Below, one piece after another: positions 41,910-64,000 of a stretch of DNA of 64,000 nucleotides (positions are counted from its first letter, which is position 1; each line of letters starts with the position of its first letter). The translations under genes and the position numbers were made by a program. This DNA is from Ovis canadensis (taxonomy: Eukaryota; Chordata; Mammalia; Artiodactyla; Bovidae): the NCBI RefSeq assembly GCF_042477335.2, contig NC_091251.1, positions 28,040,501-28,104,500 of the forward strand, given 5' to 3'. Below the pieces are notes generated by a model. The model was given only the letters and a program-made list of their open reading frames with translations. It was not told the origin of the DNA and searched no databases.

Positions 41910-42655
41910 CCACCATAAGCTACCCCTATACATACCCATTAGAATTTCTGGAAAAAAAAAATGACAACACCAACACTACCAAGGATAAAGAGAAACTCAG
42001 TTATTTATATAACTGGTGGAAATGTAAGATGGTATGGCCTCTCTGGAAAAGAGAGAGTTCCTTTGAAAACTAAACACACAGCTTCCATACAATCTAGTTA
42101 TTGCACCCCTGGGCATTTATCCCAGAGAAATGAAGACTTATGTTTACATAGAAAGCTATATAAGAATTCTTATACAGCTTTATTCATAATAGCCAAAAAC
42201 TAGAAATAACCCTCCATGTCCTAGAATGGGTGGAACAGTTAAACCCTGGTATCATGAAATACTACCCAGCAATGAAAAGGAGGGAGCAATTATACAACTG
42301 GGGTGAGTCTGCAGAGAACTGTGCTGAGTTAAATTAGACAGTCTCAAACATTTACATATTACATTATTCTACTTATACAAAATTCCTAAAAGACAAAATT
42401 ATAGAAATGTAGAACACAATCATTGTGCCAGGGGTTAACGAGGGACTTGGGGCTGGAGAAAAGTGTGGCTATAAAAAAGCCAACATGAGGGATCTTTGTG
42501 GCGATGGAAATGTTCTGTATATTGAATGTGTCAATGATAATATCCTGGTTATGATATTTGACTATACTTTTGTAAGATCTTACCACTGGAACTGAGTGAA
42601 GGGTGTGCAGAATTTCTCTGCATTATTTCTTACAACTACATGTAAATATATAAGT

Positions 42656-42879
42656 GTGTGAATGCTCAGTTCACTTCAGTCACGTCTGACTCTTTGCGAC
42701 CCTATGGACAGTAGCCCACCAGTCTCCTCTGTCCATGGGATTCTCCAGGTGAGAATACTGGAGTGGGCTGCCATGCTTTCCTCCAGGGGGTCTTCCTGAC
42801 CCAGGGATTGAACCCATGTCTCTTATGTCTCCTGCATTGATAGGCAGATTCTTCACCACCAGTGCCAGCTGGGAAACCC
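42656..42879 (-). mobile_element. Bov-tA SINE (antisense) at the end of an L1
   Basis: A 12-bp target duplication with one mismatch (AAATATATAAGT at 42644-42655, AAATATACAAGT at 42880-42891) flanks it. Confidence 0.9.
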
Positions 42880-42891
42880 AAATATACAAGT

Positions 42892-43960
42892 ATCCCAAAC
42901 TAAAACTTTCAGTTAAAAAAAGAGAAGTCATGAGCTAGGGAAAATATCTGTAGCAAACATGTGAGGCATGGAATAACAGTCATTTTACAAGAAGTTTTAA
43001 TATAAATATTTTTAAAAGTTTTAGTAAATCAATAATTAAAATAGTAAAATTCCCCCAGAATGACAGAAAAATAGATGTGGATAGATAAATTAAAAAAAAA
43101 GGGATACAAATCACTATTTGAATTTAGGGCTTCCCTGGTGGCTCAGACTGTAAAGAATCTGCCTGCAATGCAGGAGACCCAGGTTCGATGCTTGGGTCGG
43201 GAAGATCCCCTGGAGAAGGGAATGGCAACTCACTCTAGTATTCTTGCCTGGAGAATCCCATGGACAGAGGAGCCTGGTCATGGGGTCCAAAGAGTCGGAC
43301 ATGACTGAGTGAGGAAAAGAAATGTTTCGTAGCATTCAAAGGAATATGGATTAAAACTATAATAAGGTACAATCTTCCTCCTATGAAATTGGCAAAAAAA
43401 AAAAAAACTAAATTAAAAAAATATATATCCAAAGGGGACTAAATTGCATGAAAAAAGTGTTCTTGTACACTTGATAGAGTATGTAAATTTGCTAGTTTTA
43501 ACTGAAACTGTAAAAAATGTTTCTAACTTTTGACCTAGCAACCCAACTTCAAGGAATTCATCTGAAGAAAAATCAAAATGTGGTCAAAGATGTATACCTA
43601 GTACTGTTCACCCCAGCTTTGTTTGCAATAGAAAAACTTGGGAAACAAGCCAATGTTTAACCATGGGGAACGTTTTTACAGTTTAAATAGTACATACATA
43701 CAATGGAATATACTATCTAAAAAATCATGGTTTTAAGAATAGTCACTAATAAGAAAATGTTCAAGATATTAGTAAACAAAAAAATATACTAATATGTCAC
43801 TAAGTGATTCTCTGAGGGTCACAGGTTTACAGATTTTAAAAATTTGGTTTCTATTTTTCTATTTCAAAATTTCTGAAATGTTTGTTTTCAAAATTTGGTA
43901 ACACAAGAATGATGTTACAAGTATTTAAATTGAATATAAAACACAGTGTAATATTTTAGG
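42892..43960 (+). mobile_element. L1-derived 3' sequence with a Bov-tA inserted
   Basis: It is A-rich sequence with L1 3' end landmarks (ttgacctagcaacccaactt, then catacaatggaatatact). It probably belongs to an older L1 adjoining the one to its left. A Bov-tA sits at 43127-43311. Confidence 0.55.
43127..43311 (+). mobile_element. Bov-tA SINE (sense)
   Basis: It starts gggcttccctggtggctcag. The tail is shortened: the ggctacagtc block is missing between gagcctggt and catggggtcc. Confidence 0.87.
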
Positions 43961-43983
43961 TGATTTTAAAAAGGCATTCATGG

Positions 43984-44118
43984 GGACTTCCCTGGTGGTC
44001 TAATGGTTAAGACTCCATGCTTCCAATGCAAGGGGTGTGAGTTCAGTCCTTGGTCAGGGAACTAAAATCTCACATGGCCGTGCTGCAAAGCCAAGAAATA
44101 AAAATAAATAATTTTTAA
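43984..44118 (+). mobile_element. CHR-2 type SINE (sense)
   Basis: It begins ggacttccctggtggtctaa and ends in an (AAATAAAA) tail. Confidence 0.87.
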
Positions 44119-44449
44119 AAAATCATTCATAATCTTAATTATATAATATCTTTGTTTTTGCATGCTGTCTTCTACATTATTATTTCATCCTGAATTTTTT
44201 CGTACATACAACCTGAAAAAATTGTACAATAATCACTCACATATTTGCCATTTAACTTCTAGCATTAATATTCTGCTTATTCACTTGATCACGTATCTAT
44301 CAACCCATCTTATTTTTTTAATGCATTTAAAATTAAGTTTCAGAAATCAGCGCCTTTTACCTCCAAATCCTCCAGCATGAGTATCCTTAGCCAAAGTTCA
44401 ATATTTATTTATTGTTCTAATTTTTTTAGCTGAAATGTATACCCAGTGT

Positions 44450-44567
44450 GTGTTAAGTCGCCCAGTCATGTCTGACTCTTTATGACCCCATGGACCCCTG
44501 CCTCCTCTGTCCATGGAATTCTCCAGGCAAGAATACTGGGGTGGGTAGTGATTTCCTTCTCCATTAC
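44450..44567 (-). mobile_element. Bov-A type SINE fragment (antisense)
   Basis: The sequence gtcgcccagtcatgtctgac through gaatactggggtgggtag is flanked by ACCCAGTGT (44441-44449 and 44568-44576). Confidence 0.82.
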
Positions 44568-44584
44568 ACCCAGTGTCCATTCTT

Positions 44585-45330
44585 CTAAAGATTGTCCATT
44601 TCTTCTAGGTTGTCCATTTTGTTGGCATATAGCTATTCACAGTAGACTTTTATGATTCTCTGTATTTCTGTGTTATCAATTGGAACTTCCTTTTAACTTC
44701 TTATTGATGAGTCTAGCTAAAGGCTGATCAATTTTTACTTTCTCAAAGAAGCAGCTTTTAGTTTCATTGATCTTTTCTATAGTTTTTTTTAAAGCATCTA
44801 TTTTATTTGTTTCTGCTCTAATCTTTATGATTTCTTCCTTTCTGCCAACTTTAGGTTTTGTCTCTTCTTTCTCTAGTTGCTTTATGTGTAACGTTAGGCA
44901 GTTATTTGAGATTCTTATTTTTCCCTGAGGTAAGCTTGTATTGCTATAAAGTTTCCTCTTCAAACTGCTCTTGCCGAGTCCTATAGGTTTTGGATCATCA
45001 TGTTTTCATTGTCGTTTGTCTTTAGATTATTTTTTTATTTCCTCTTTGATCTATTCAGTGATCCGTTAGTTGTTTAGCAGCATCTTGTTTAGCATCCACT
45101 TCTTTTTTTTCCAGTTTTTTTCTTGCAGTTGGTTTCTAGCCTCCTAGCACTATGGTTGGAAAAGATGCTTAATATGATCTCAAGTTTCTTACATTTACAA
45201 ATGCTTGTTTTGTGATCCAGCATGTGATCTATCACAGAAAATGTTTCATGTGCACTTGAAAAGAATGTGCATCCTGCTGCTTTTGGATGGAATTCCCTAT
45301 AAACATCAGTTAAGTTCATTTGGTAACCTA
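44585..45330 (-). mobile_element. Antisense L1 fragment (endonuclease/early ORF2 side)
   Basis: The + strand shows reverse-complement L1 blocks: aaaggctgatcaatttttac, tttagtttcattgatctttt and gtgatccagcatgtgatcta. There are frameshifts and stops on the coding strand. Confidence 0.7.
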
Positions 45331-46141
45331 TTGTGGTACTCCCATCCCAACAGTTATTCAATCCCAGCCATTCTCCAGCCTACCAACCATCTCCTGCTTT
45401 TTCACTCTGTCATGACTCACTTCCCTCTTTAGCCAACTTAGAATGCATGGTCCATTCTTACAACTTTCTAAACACCCCCTCTTCCTTGCCCCCACACTCT
45501 ATGCATTATGCTCATCTGGCTAGTTAAATCCAGCTGCCGACACCTTTGATGCCTGCACTAAGCAGCCGAGCCATGCTGACAGGTCCCACTTTAAAGTTAT
45601 GGTCATCTCTTGCAGGTAACAACAGGCTTTCCAGAGGTGGTGGTTTTCCCATCCTTCAGAACAACATTTCATACCTTCTTGTCTCTCCTCAAACCTCAAC
45701 AGCCATTCTGCTCCTTTCTGCTCCCACTGTTGACCTTGCCTCACATTTCCCTCAAAAGCAGATGTCCCCTCCACCAAAGCTACCCACCTAACTTTACCTA
45801 TCACCTTCTTCTCCTTTCTCTTCTGTCACAAAGGAAGAAGTGTCCTTTCCTGTACTGAAGACTAAGCCTCTATTACAGGACCCCAGGCCTCTGATTTTCT
45901 CCCAGATTCTGTCTTTTCTCCATCTTAAGTGCCTCCCTCTCCTCTGGACCAGTCCTATCAGCACACAGACATGCTCTGTTTCTCCTGATACTTCTGGGAG
46001 GATACCCACTCCAGAGAGGTGGCTCTACGCTGATCATACAGGCCTCCCAGCTCTAGCTCAGGATGGTATCATCAGCCATGTTATCTCTTCCTATTTTTCA
46101 AGCATTAGAAAGAGTTGTTGGGGGGGGGGGCGGTTGTTGTT
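45331..46141. other. Intergenic, pyrimidine-rich, probably an old repeat
   Basis: C/T-rich text such as ctgacaggtcccactttaaa and caacagccattctgctcctt has the feel of an old LTR or DNA element, but I could not assign it. No gene is visible. Confidence 0.35.
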
Positions 46142-46266
46142 GTTTGCTTGTTTTCGTCATTGGCCATGGGGCATGTGGAATCCTAGTTTCCTGACCAGGG
46201 ATTGAACCCAAGCCCACTGCATTGGAAGCACAAAGTCTTAATTACTAGATCACCAGGGAAGTTCCA
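46142..46266 (-). mobile_element. CHR-2 type SINE (antisense)
   Basis: The + strand shows ctgaccagggattgaaccca and ends atcaccagggaagttcc. A G run and a GTT repeat precede it at 46116-46143. Confidence 0.8.
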
Positions 46267-46594
46267 GAAGAGATTGCTATTTATCCTTCAAAACATCTAG
46301 TGTCACTCTCTCCAGAGGTAGCCATCCATCCTCCTTGTTCCTGAGGTTCTGATCACTTTTGTTTTAAGACATCTATTTCCACGGACCACAGAGAGGCTGA
46401 TTTTTGTCACAAACTTAGAAGTCTGGAGAACCGCAGAGATGAGTGGGAGGAGCGCACTGGTTCTGAGAGCTAGATTCTTGAGAAATGTTGTGAAATTAGT
46501 CAAACCAAGATTTGGAGAAGATGAATCTCGCTGCCGTTCGGTGTAGGCTTCTCAGGATCTGAGGATTGAGGAAACACCTCCATCCTTCAGGCCA

Positions 46595-46800
46595 GGAAGC
46601 CATGGGTTCTGATACCAGCTCATACCTTCCTGGGCTGTGTGACCTTGAGCAAATGACATAGCATCTCTGAACCTCAGTGTCTTCATCTGGAAAGTGAAAA
46701 GAATGATAAGTACCTCAAAGCGGATTCTGCTGTGAGAATGAAATGAGAGGACCTGTGTCAAGCTCTGGGCACCTGGTGAGCGCTCAGTTCAGACTGGTTT
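46595..46800 (-). repeat. MIR SINE (antisense)
   Basis: The sequences gctgtgtgaccttgagcaaa, cctcagtgtcttcatctgga and gctctgggcacctggtgagc cover most of a reverse-complement MIR. Confidence 0.78.
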
Positions 46801-47405
46801 TCTCTCTGCTTCGTTATTGGGCCAGCTGGACGACCCAGGCAATAGTGGGTGAGTAAAGACTGGGCTATCTATAGGTTGGGACCTTAAAATCATTTTGCTA
46901 GTTTCTCAACAAAGAGCTCCTACCTCGGCAGAAAGACTGCTGCTCCCACATTTAACCCTTTTGTTACCCCAGAGTTCTTACCATGAATGCCTTTCCTAAA
47001 CTTCACATTCAACAAAGCCTAACCTGGAGCCTCAGGGCAGAGAGGGAAAGAACGTAACAAACTATCAACTAAGGCTGTCAGAAGATGCACGGCCCATGCC
47101 ACTCTTCTTATAGGACATAAAGGTGACTTGTCCACAGTCACCCAAATTGTTAGTCTCAGAGCTAGGATGTGAGTCCAGTCTCCTCTGAATCCCAGCCAAA
47201 ACTTGTAACACTTTCAGAAGTCCATCAGCAAGACTTAGGACATTCCCAGAGAGCTGATCCATTTCTTTTTACAACTAAGATCTACAAACTAAAATCTAGT
47301 CTGCCTATCTGGTGGTTGACACAAAGAGCAAATTTTATTATACACAAATTTTAAAAGGGAGGGAAAAACTTCCATGTAGGTCATCTCAGTTACCAAGTGG
47401 TTTAG

Positions 47406-47692
47406 GGCTTCCCTGCTAGCTCAGTTTGTAAAGAATCCTCCTGCAATGCAGGAGACCCCAGTTTGATTTCTGGGTTAGGAAGATCCACTGGAGAAGGGAT
47501 AGGCTACCCACTTGAGCACTCTTGGGCTTCCCTAGTGGCTCAGTTGGTAAAGAATCTGCCTGCAATGAGGAAGACCTGGGTTCGATCCCTGGGTTGGGAA
47601 GATCTCCTGGAGAAGGGAAAGGCTACCCACTCCAGTACTCTGGCCTGGAGAATTCCATGGACTCAAAGAGTCGGACACGACTGAACGACTTT
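47406..47692 (+). mobile_element. Bov-tA type SINE, tandem/dimeric (sense)
   Basis: A partial Bov-tA head (gggcttccctgctagctcag) to cttgagcactcttg is followed at once by a full Bov-tA (gggcttccctagtggctcag) ending gacacgactgaacgac. This is the sense counterpart of the dimer at 36505. Confidence 0.85.
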
Positions 47693-47879
47693 CACTGTTA
47701 GGTCTTTGTTTTGCTCTTGTTACTTGGGCTTCTTTTTCATAAATCACCACTTCTCTTTCTTGGCAGTGGTTTTCAGTTTCCACTTTGTGAAGTTCTTTCC
47801 ATCATTTGAGTCTTTCATGACCTGTGACACATACAGGCAGTTGTTATCACCCCCTTTCCACAAGGAGTGTGAAAGTCAG

Positions 47880-48060
47880 GTAGCTCCAGGTTCAAACCCC
47901 AGCTCGGTCACTCGCCACCTGTGTCAGCTTGGGCAGGTTACCTAACCTCTCTTGAGCCTTGCTTGCTGCAACTTTAAATTAAAATGTCTGTAATAACCTT
48001 TCTTGGTAGGCTGTGGTGGGGACTGAGTTGAATGCACTTCCCAAATGTCCTTGATGGTGA
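47880..48060 (-). repeat. MIR SINE fragment (antisense)
   Basis: The sequences aggttcaaaccccagctcgg and gggcaggttacctaacctct fit reverse-complement MIR. Confidence 0.7.
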
Positions 48061-49559
48061 GAGTCCTCAGGGCACTTGTTAAAACACAGATTCCTGGGCC
48101 CTGATCCAGAGCTCCTGGACCAGAATTCCCAGGGGTGACACCTGGCAGTCTGTCAAGCACCGAGGATCCTTTCTAGGGAAATTTGGGAAACACCAGGCTG
48201 ATTGGCACGGAGCAGCTAATATTTATCAAGTACTTATATGTGTTCAGTTTTTGAAAAGGGGATAACGATGACCATCAGGATTATTCTGAGAAACGAGCAA
48301 AATAATGTACAAAGTCCAGCAAACAATAAGTTCTATGTATGCCGGTATGCTGGTATCTCCACTTCTCTGAATTCGTCAGGACTCTCTCAGGCCAAAATGG
48401 AGACATCTAGAGTCTCTCTCCAAGGGATGTCCTTCCATCCTCCCAGCCCATTACCCCTAGTAGTAGGTTTCTCAATTTTCAAAATCCCAAGGACCAAGCC
48501 TCATTTAACCAATTTGGTTTCCAGGCTCTCCTCGGACCAGTCACTATGGTCAAAGTTTGGAATATGCTGATCGACTAGGACAGGGTCACTTGCTCATCCC
48601 AGGAACCACAGAAGTGGGGGTCAGCCCCATCTGAACTTCAGGAATGGGAGTGGTCCATATCTGTGTGAGTCCTTTCATTGGTCCCTTGACCAATAGCAGC
48701 TGATGCTTGGTGGGCAACTCCACTGATGTCCCCTGTATCAGCCCCTACAATCACAGACCATTGGCAGTCCACGGAAGCCCTATCAGGTTTGAATCTGTCT
48801 CTGGTCTTTCCATTTGCTGGCATATTTGTGGCTACCTTGAGGGCCTCAGTCAGGCAGATGAAGCCTCAGACCTGCCCTCATCTGTCTCACCATCTCCAGT
48901 CCTTGGCCCCGCTCACCCCTGGTCCAGCGGGCCACAGGGGCCTGTTTAAGGGCTGGTCCTGGGACTCAGGGCTGCCATTGTCCAAAGCTGCTTATTAGGG
49001 ACCCACTGTGGGAATCTTTCCAACCAAGAACAATGAGTTTCTGAATGAGGATAAAAACAGCCTTTGCAAGTCAGCAAATGAGACAAACTGAACTGCTTAT
49101 CCCCTCTTCCCTCATCTGCCTGGCTCTTTCAATGTAGTGCATAAGAACAAGTTCTCTTGTATCAGAAAGACAAGTTTGAGGCTAGCTGTTTCACCTCTCT
49201 AAGCCTTGGTTTTGTCTCTGAAATCTGTATGAGGTTTGAAGGAGGCAGTAGAGACAGCACATTACACAAAGAAGGAACTCATGATCAAGAATCGTCACAT
49301 GACTCTCTCCATCAACAAATTCACACCCTTTTCTAGGATGATCAACTTCTCAGACACTACCAGGAAGGCAAACCCGCCGTGAATATTTAAACACATAGGT
49401 GAACCCCAAAGTCACATAAAACAGGTGTGTCATGCACTCACCACATCCTCCCCCCCCAAGACTTGGCTGTGTTCTGAAAGACATTACACTGAGTACATCC
49501 TACATCTCATGACAGCTGGCTTCCCTGCAACCACAGGATGTATCTGTGAGACGTGGCTC
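48061..49559. other. Intergenic, mostly unique sequence
   Basis: No gene or recent repeat was recognised. A C run (49450-49457) and ordinary single-copy-looking text are present. Confidence 0.5.
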
Positions 49560-49690
49560 TTCAGAAGCCCAGGAATGGGAGTTTGGGCTCTGCCACTGTC
49601 TTGCAGGATGACCTTGGGCACATCACTTACCTTCCCTGGGTTTGGTTTCCTGCTTCATCAAATGAGAGGGTTGGTTGAGGACTAGGTGAT
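49560..49690 (-). repeat. MIR SINE fragment (antisense)
   Basis: The sequences gatgaccttgggcacatcac and ttcctgcttcatcaaatgag fit reverse-complement MIR. Confidence 0.65.
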
Positions 49691-49843
49691 TTCTAAGGGC
49701 CCTTCTGTCTCAAGGGTCCATCCTGTGGCATTTGCTAGACCTGGTGGGGAAACCTGGCACCAAGGGTGAGCAGGGGTAACTGCTTCAACACAGCTGGTTG
49801 CAGCTTGGGGGAGGAGGAGGAGGCTGGAGGTACTCTGGTGTGT

Positions 49844-50040
49844 GTGTGCGTGCTAAGTTGGGTCCAACTATGAATCCCTGGACTGTAGCCAGCCAGGGTT
49901 TTCTGTCCACAGCTGGGAAAGTATACCATTTCCTCCTTCAAGGTAAAGTTGCCATTTCCTCCTTCAAGGAAATAAATTTCCATTTCTTCCTGACCCAGGG
50001 ATCTTCTGCACTGGCAGGATTCTTTACCACCGAGCCACCT
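49844..50040 (-). mobile_element. Bov-tA SINE (antisense), diverged
   Basis: The reversed element runs from gtgcgtgctaagttgggtcc to ctttaccaccgagccacct, with an internal duplication of ccatttcctccttcaagg. Confidence 0.8.
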
Positions 50041-50050
50041 GTTAAGAGGG

Positions 50051-50255
50051 ATTCCATTGTAGCTCAGTAGTAAAGAATGCCTGCAATGTAGGAGACGGGT
50101 TCGATTCCTGGATGGGAAAGATCCTCTGGAAAAGGAAATGGCAACCCACTCCAGTATTCTTGCCTGGAGAATTCCATGGACATAGGAAACTGGAGGGCTA
50201 TAGTCCATGGGGGTTCTGAGAGTTGGACACGACCCAGCGACTAAACCACCACCAT
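50051..50255 (+). mobile_element. Bov-tA SINE (sense) beside an antisense copy
   Basis: It is flanked by a 12-bp duplication with one mismatch (CTGTTAAGAGGG at 50039-50050, CTGCTAAGAGGG at 50256-50267). With its left neighbour it makes an inverted pair. Confidence 0.88.
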
Positions 50256-50269
50256 CTGCTAAGAGGGCT

Positions 50270-50450
50270 GGTGCTGGAACCACACATCGCTGGTTTATTT
50301 TCAATGCTGCTTTTATCTGACTGCATGACCTTGGGCCTGTCACTCTCTGAACCACCCATATAACAAGGATTATGGCACCTAAGATTGCTGTGAGGATTCA
50401 ATCAGGTCAATGAGATGCAATACCAGGTATTCAGCAAGAGCTCAATGAGG
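50270..50450 (-). repeat. MIR SINE fragment (antisense)
   Basis: The sequences gcatgaccttgggcctgtca and gattgctgtgaggattcaat fit reverse-complement MIR. Confidence 0.68.
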
Positions 50451-51660
50451 AGCTTACTGCTTCCCTCCCTCTGGCTGAGCTTCCTCTTCCTACTTGCCAT
50501 ACATGACTAAGTTTGATGAAATGGAAATAGCCCAAAGAGACCTACCTGCCTCCTGCTTTTCATACCTCCAAGTCACTGGACCCGTCTTCCTCGTTAGTAA
50601 AATGGGCACAGTAAGACCTTATCTCAAGGGCTGATGTGACTGCTTAATATGACTGACACAGACAGGTTTTTCCTCTCTGGGTCTCATCAGCACTAACTCA
50701 CCCACCATCATCCATTTTACAATTTATTTCCAATCTATGTGAAATTAACTGATTCTTAAAAGCCCTCACAAGAGTCAGTATCAGAAAACCTGAGACCAGT
50801 GTCTCTGCATTTCATTCCACTCCCACGTTCCTTTCCCAGCTCTGGGAGGCAGGGCACACCTGGCCATTCTCACAGTCCTGATGCCAGGCATAGCACCTGG
50901 CCTCTGGGAGGCAACCTCCCCAACCTACACCTGGAGCCAGAAAATGTCCATCTGCTCCAAAGGGGGCAGTAGGTATCCAGGCACCACCCTTTCTGGGGGA
51001 ATCACATAGGATCTAGGGCTTGCTGTGAGGTTCAAGCTCTTATGGCTGAGAATGAATTTCTGTGTATATGTATCAACTACCACAGTATGTGGTATGATCT
51101 TTGGACTATCAAATCCATAAAAGAATATAACACAATGCCTCGTGGTTAAGTTGAAAATAACCTGAGTATCTTGCCATTTGGTTTGAATTAAGTAAATTAA
51201 TGGACTACTACATAGCCTTTTCAGGTATATGCTTTTGAAGCCTCTTTAGAGGGAGAAGCTATCATACTTAAATGAAAAAGGAACAAATTTGTTTTGTACA
51301 TTCCTTTGGTTTTCCTGTATTCTTTTTACAGTCTAAACAACAAAACAATAAAATATACTAAAAATAAGGTCCCAAGGCCAGCTTTTTGGTGTTTAATAAA
51401 CCCTTTTATATCTTTATCTTTTTAAACCCCCATCCCCCACCGCTTCCCTGCCCAAATCCAGTCTTTATTGAAGACTGCACACCAAGTCCTGAGTTGAGAC
51501 CCAGAGTAGCCAAACTTAAACAGGTTACAGATCTTGTAAGAAAAACTATTTTATCAGGTAACCAACGTGAAGCTTCCTGCCCCCCACCCCCACCCCCCGG
51601 CAGGTTATCCAGATGGCATCATAGACCAATGGTCGCCGGTTGGACTCAAAAGAAGCCACC
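50451..51660. other. Intergenic sequence just past ANP32A
   Basis: This holds A/T-rich and unique sequence lying beyond the likely ANP32A poly(A) site. A longer ANP32A transcript could extend into the right part. No other gene is visible. Confidence 0.5.
51464..51469 (-). promoter_or_regulatory. ANP32A: Possible distal poly(A) signal of ANP32A
   Basis: A third AATAAA on the - strand lies about 1.35 kb after the stop codon. It could serve as a read-through or alternative end. The downstream element is weak by eye. Confidence 0.3.
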
Positions 51661-51667
51661 CCCCAAA

Positions 51668-64000
<12,333 letters not shown>

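Larger units (their letters stand above)
38590..42643 (+). mobile_element. Decayed L1 LINE, ORF2 and 3' region, with nested SINEs
   Basis: About 4 kb of A-rich sequence reads as a broken L1 ORF2 in sense. Visible reverse-transcriptase landmarks are SDPDGFTGKAYETFKE near 39577-39624 and KAFDRIQHP near 39961-39987. The 3' part has the usual L1 end with a TATGGCCTCTCTGG-like block near 42033. It contains many stops and frameshifts. Later insertions are a Bov-tA (40369), a CHR (40947) and a Bov-tA (41724). Confidence 0.82.

Noticed and set aside
49735-50355. 206-codon open frame on the - strand
   Set aside because: It runs through two Bov-tA SINEs and a MIR; the protein is SINE-derived text.

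Overview
This window is mammalian nuclear DNA, almost certainly from a bovid (cattle, sheep, goat or a close relative). It carries dozens of SINEs of the Bov-tA and Bov-A2 types, several 3' ends of the BovB (RTE) LINE, and the older cetartiodactyl CHR SINEs; this combination is diagnostic of ruminants. There are no bacterial features, operons or CRISPR arrays. The gene pair (coronin-2B next to ANP32A) matches the order on human 15q23, so the likely locus is the orthologous segment of cattle chromosome 10 or sheep chromosome 7 (inferred from synteny).

Layout. (1) 1-8970: the 3' end of CORO2B on the + strand, namely four coding exons (1531-1643, 1996-2086, 2290-2429, 6998-7129) with exact GT/AG borders and continuous phase, then a 3' UTR of about 1.8 kb ending at an AATAAA at 8944. 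(2) 8970-51660: an intergenic tract of about 43 kb made largely of interspersed repeats. It holds a cluster of retroviral LTRs (about 18.9-24.8 kb, including a clean solo LTR with a 4-bp target duplication), a MaLR LTR split by BovB (25.5-26.6 kb), a deeply nested antisense L1 (33.2-36.2 kb) that also hosts an RPL10 processed pseudogene, and a decayed sense L1 (38.6-43.9 kb). (3) 51668-64000: ANP32A on the - strand, with coding exons 2 to 7 (59714 down to 52824), the 3' UTR, and part of a long first intron that runs off the right edge. Exon 1 lies outside the window.

The two genes converge tail to tail. CORO2B encodes a neuronal actin-binding coronin; the window covers its last 158 residues, including the C-terminal coiled coil. 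ANP32A encodes a leucine-rich-repeat acidic nuclear phosphoprotein; the window covers 231 residues, which with the usual 18-residue first exon gives 249, the human length as I recall it. Nothing suggests the two genes share a pathway.

I did not find a previously undescribed biological system. The items most worth a second look are the nested insertions whose history can be read from target-site duplications, a SINE that landed on and duplicated the TATA box of an LTR, a tandem splice donor in ANP32A that can add or drop one glycine, and the contrast between the SINE-dense intergenic tract and the nearly SINE-free ANP32A gene body.
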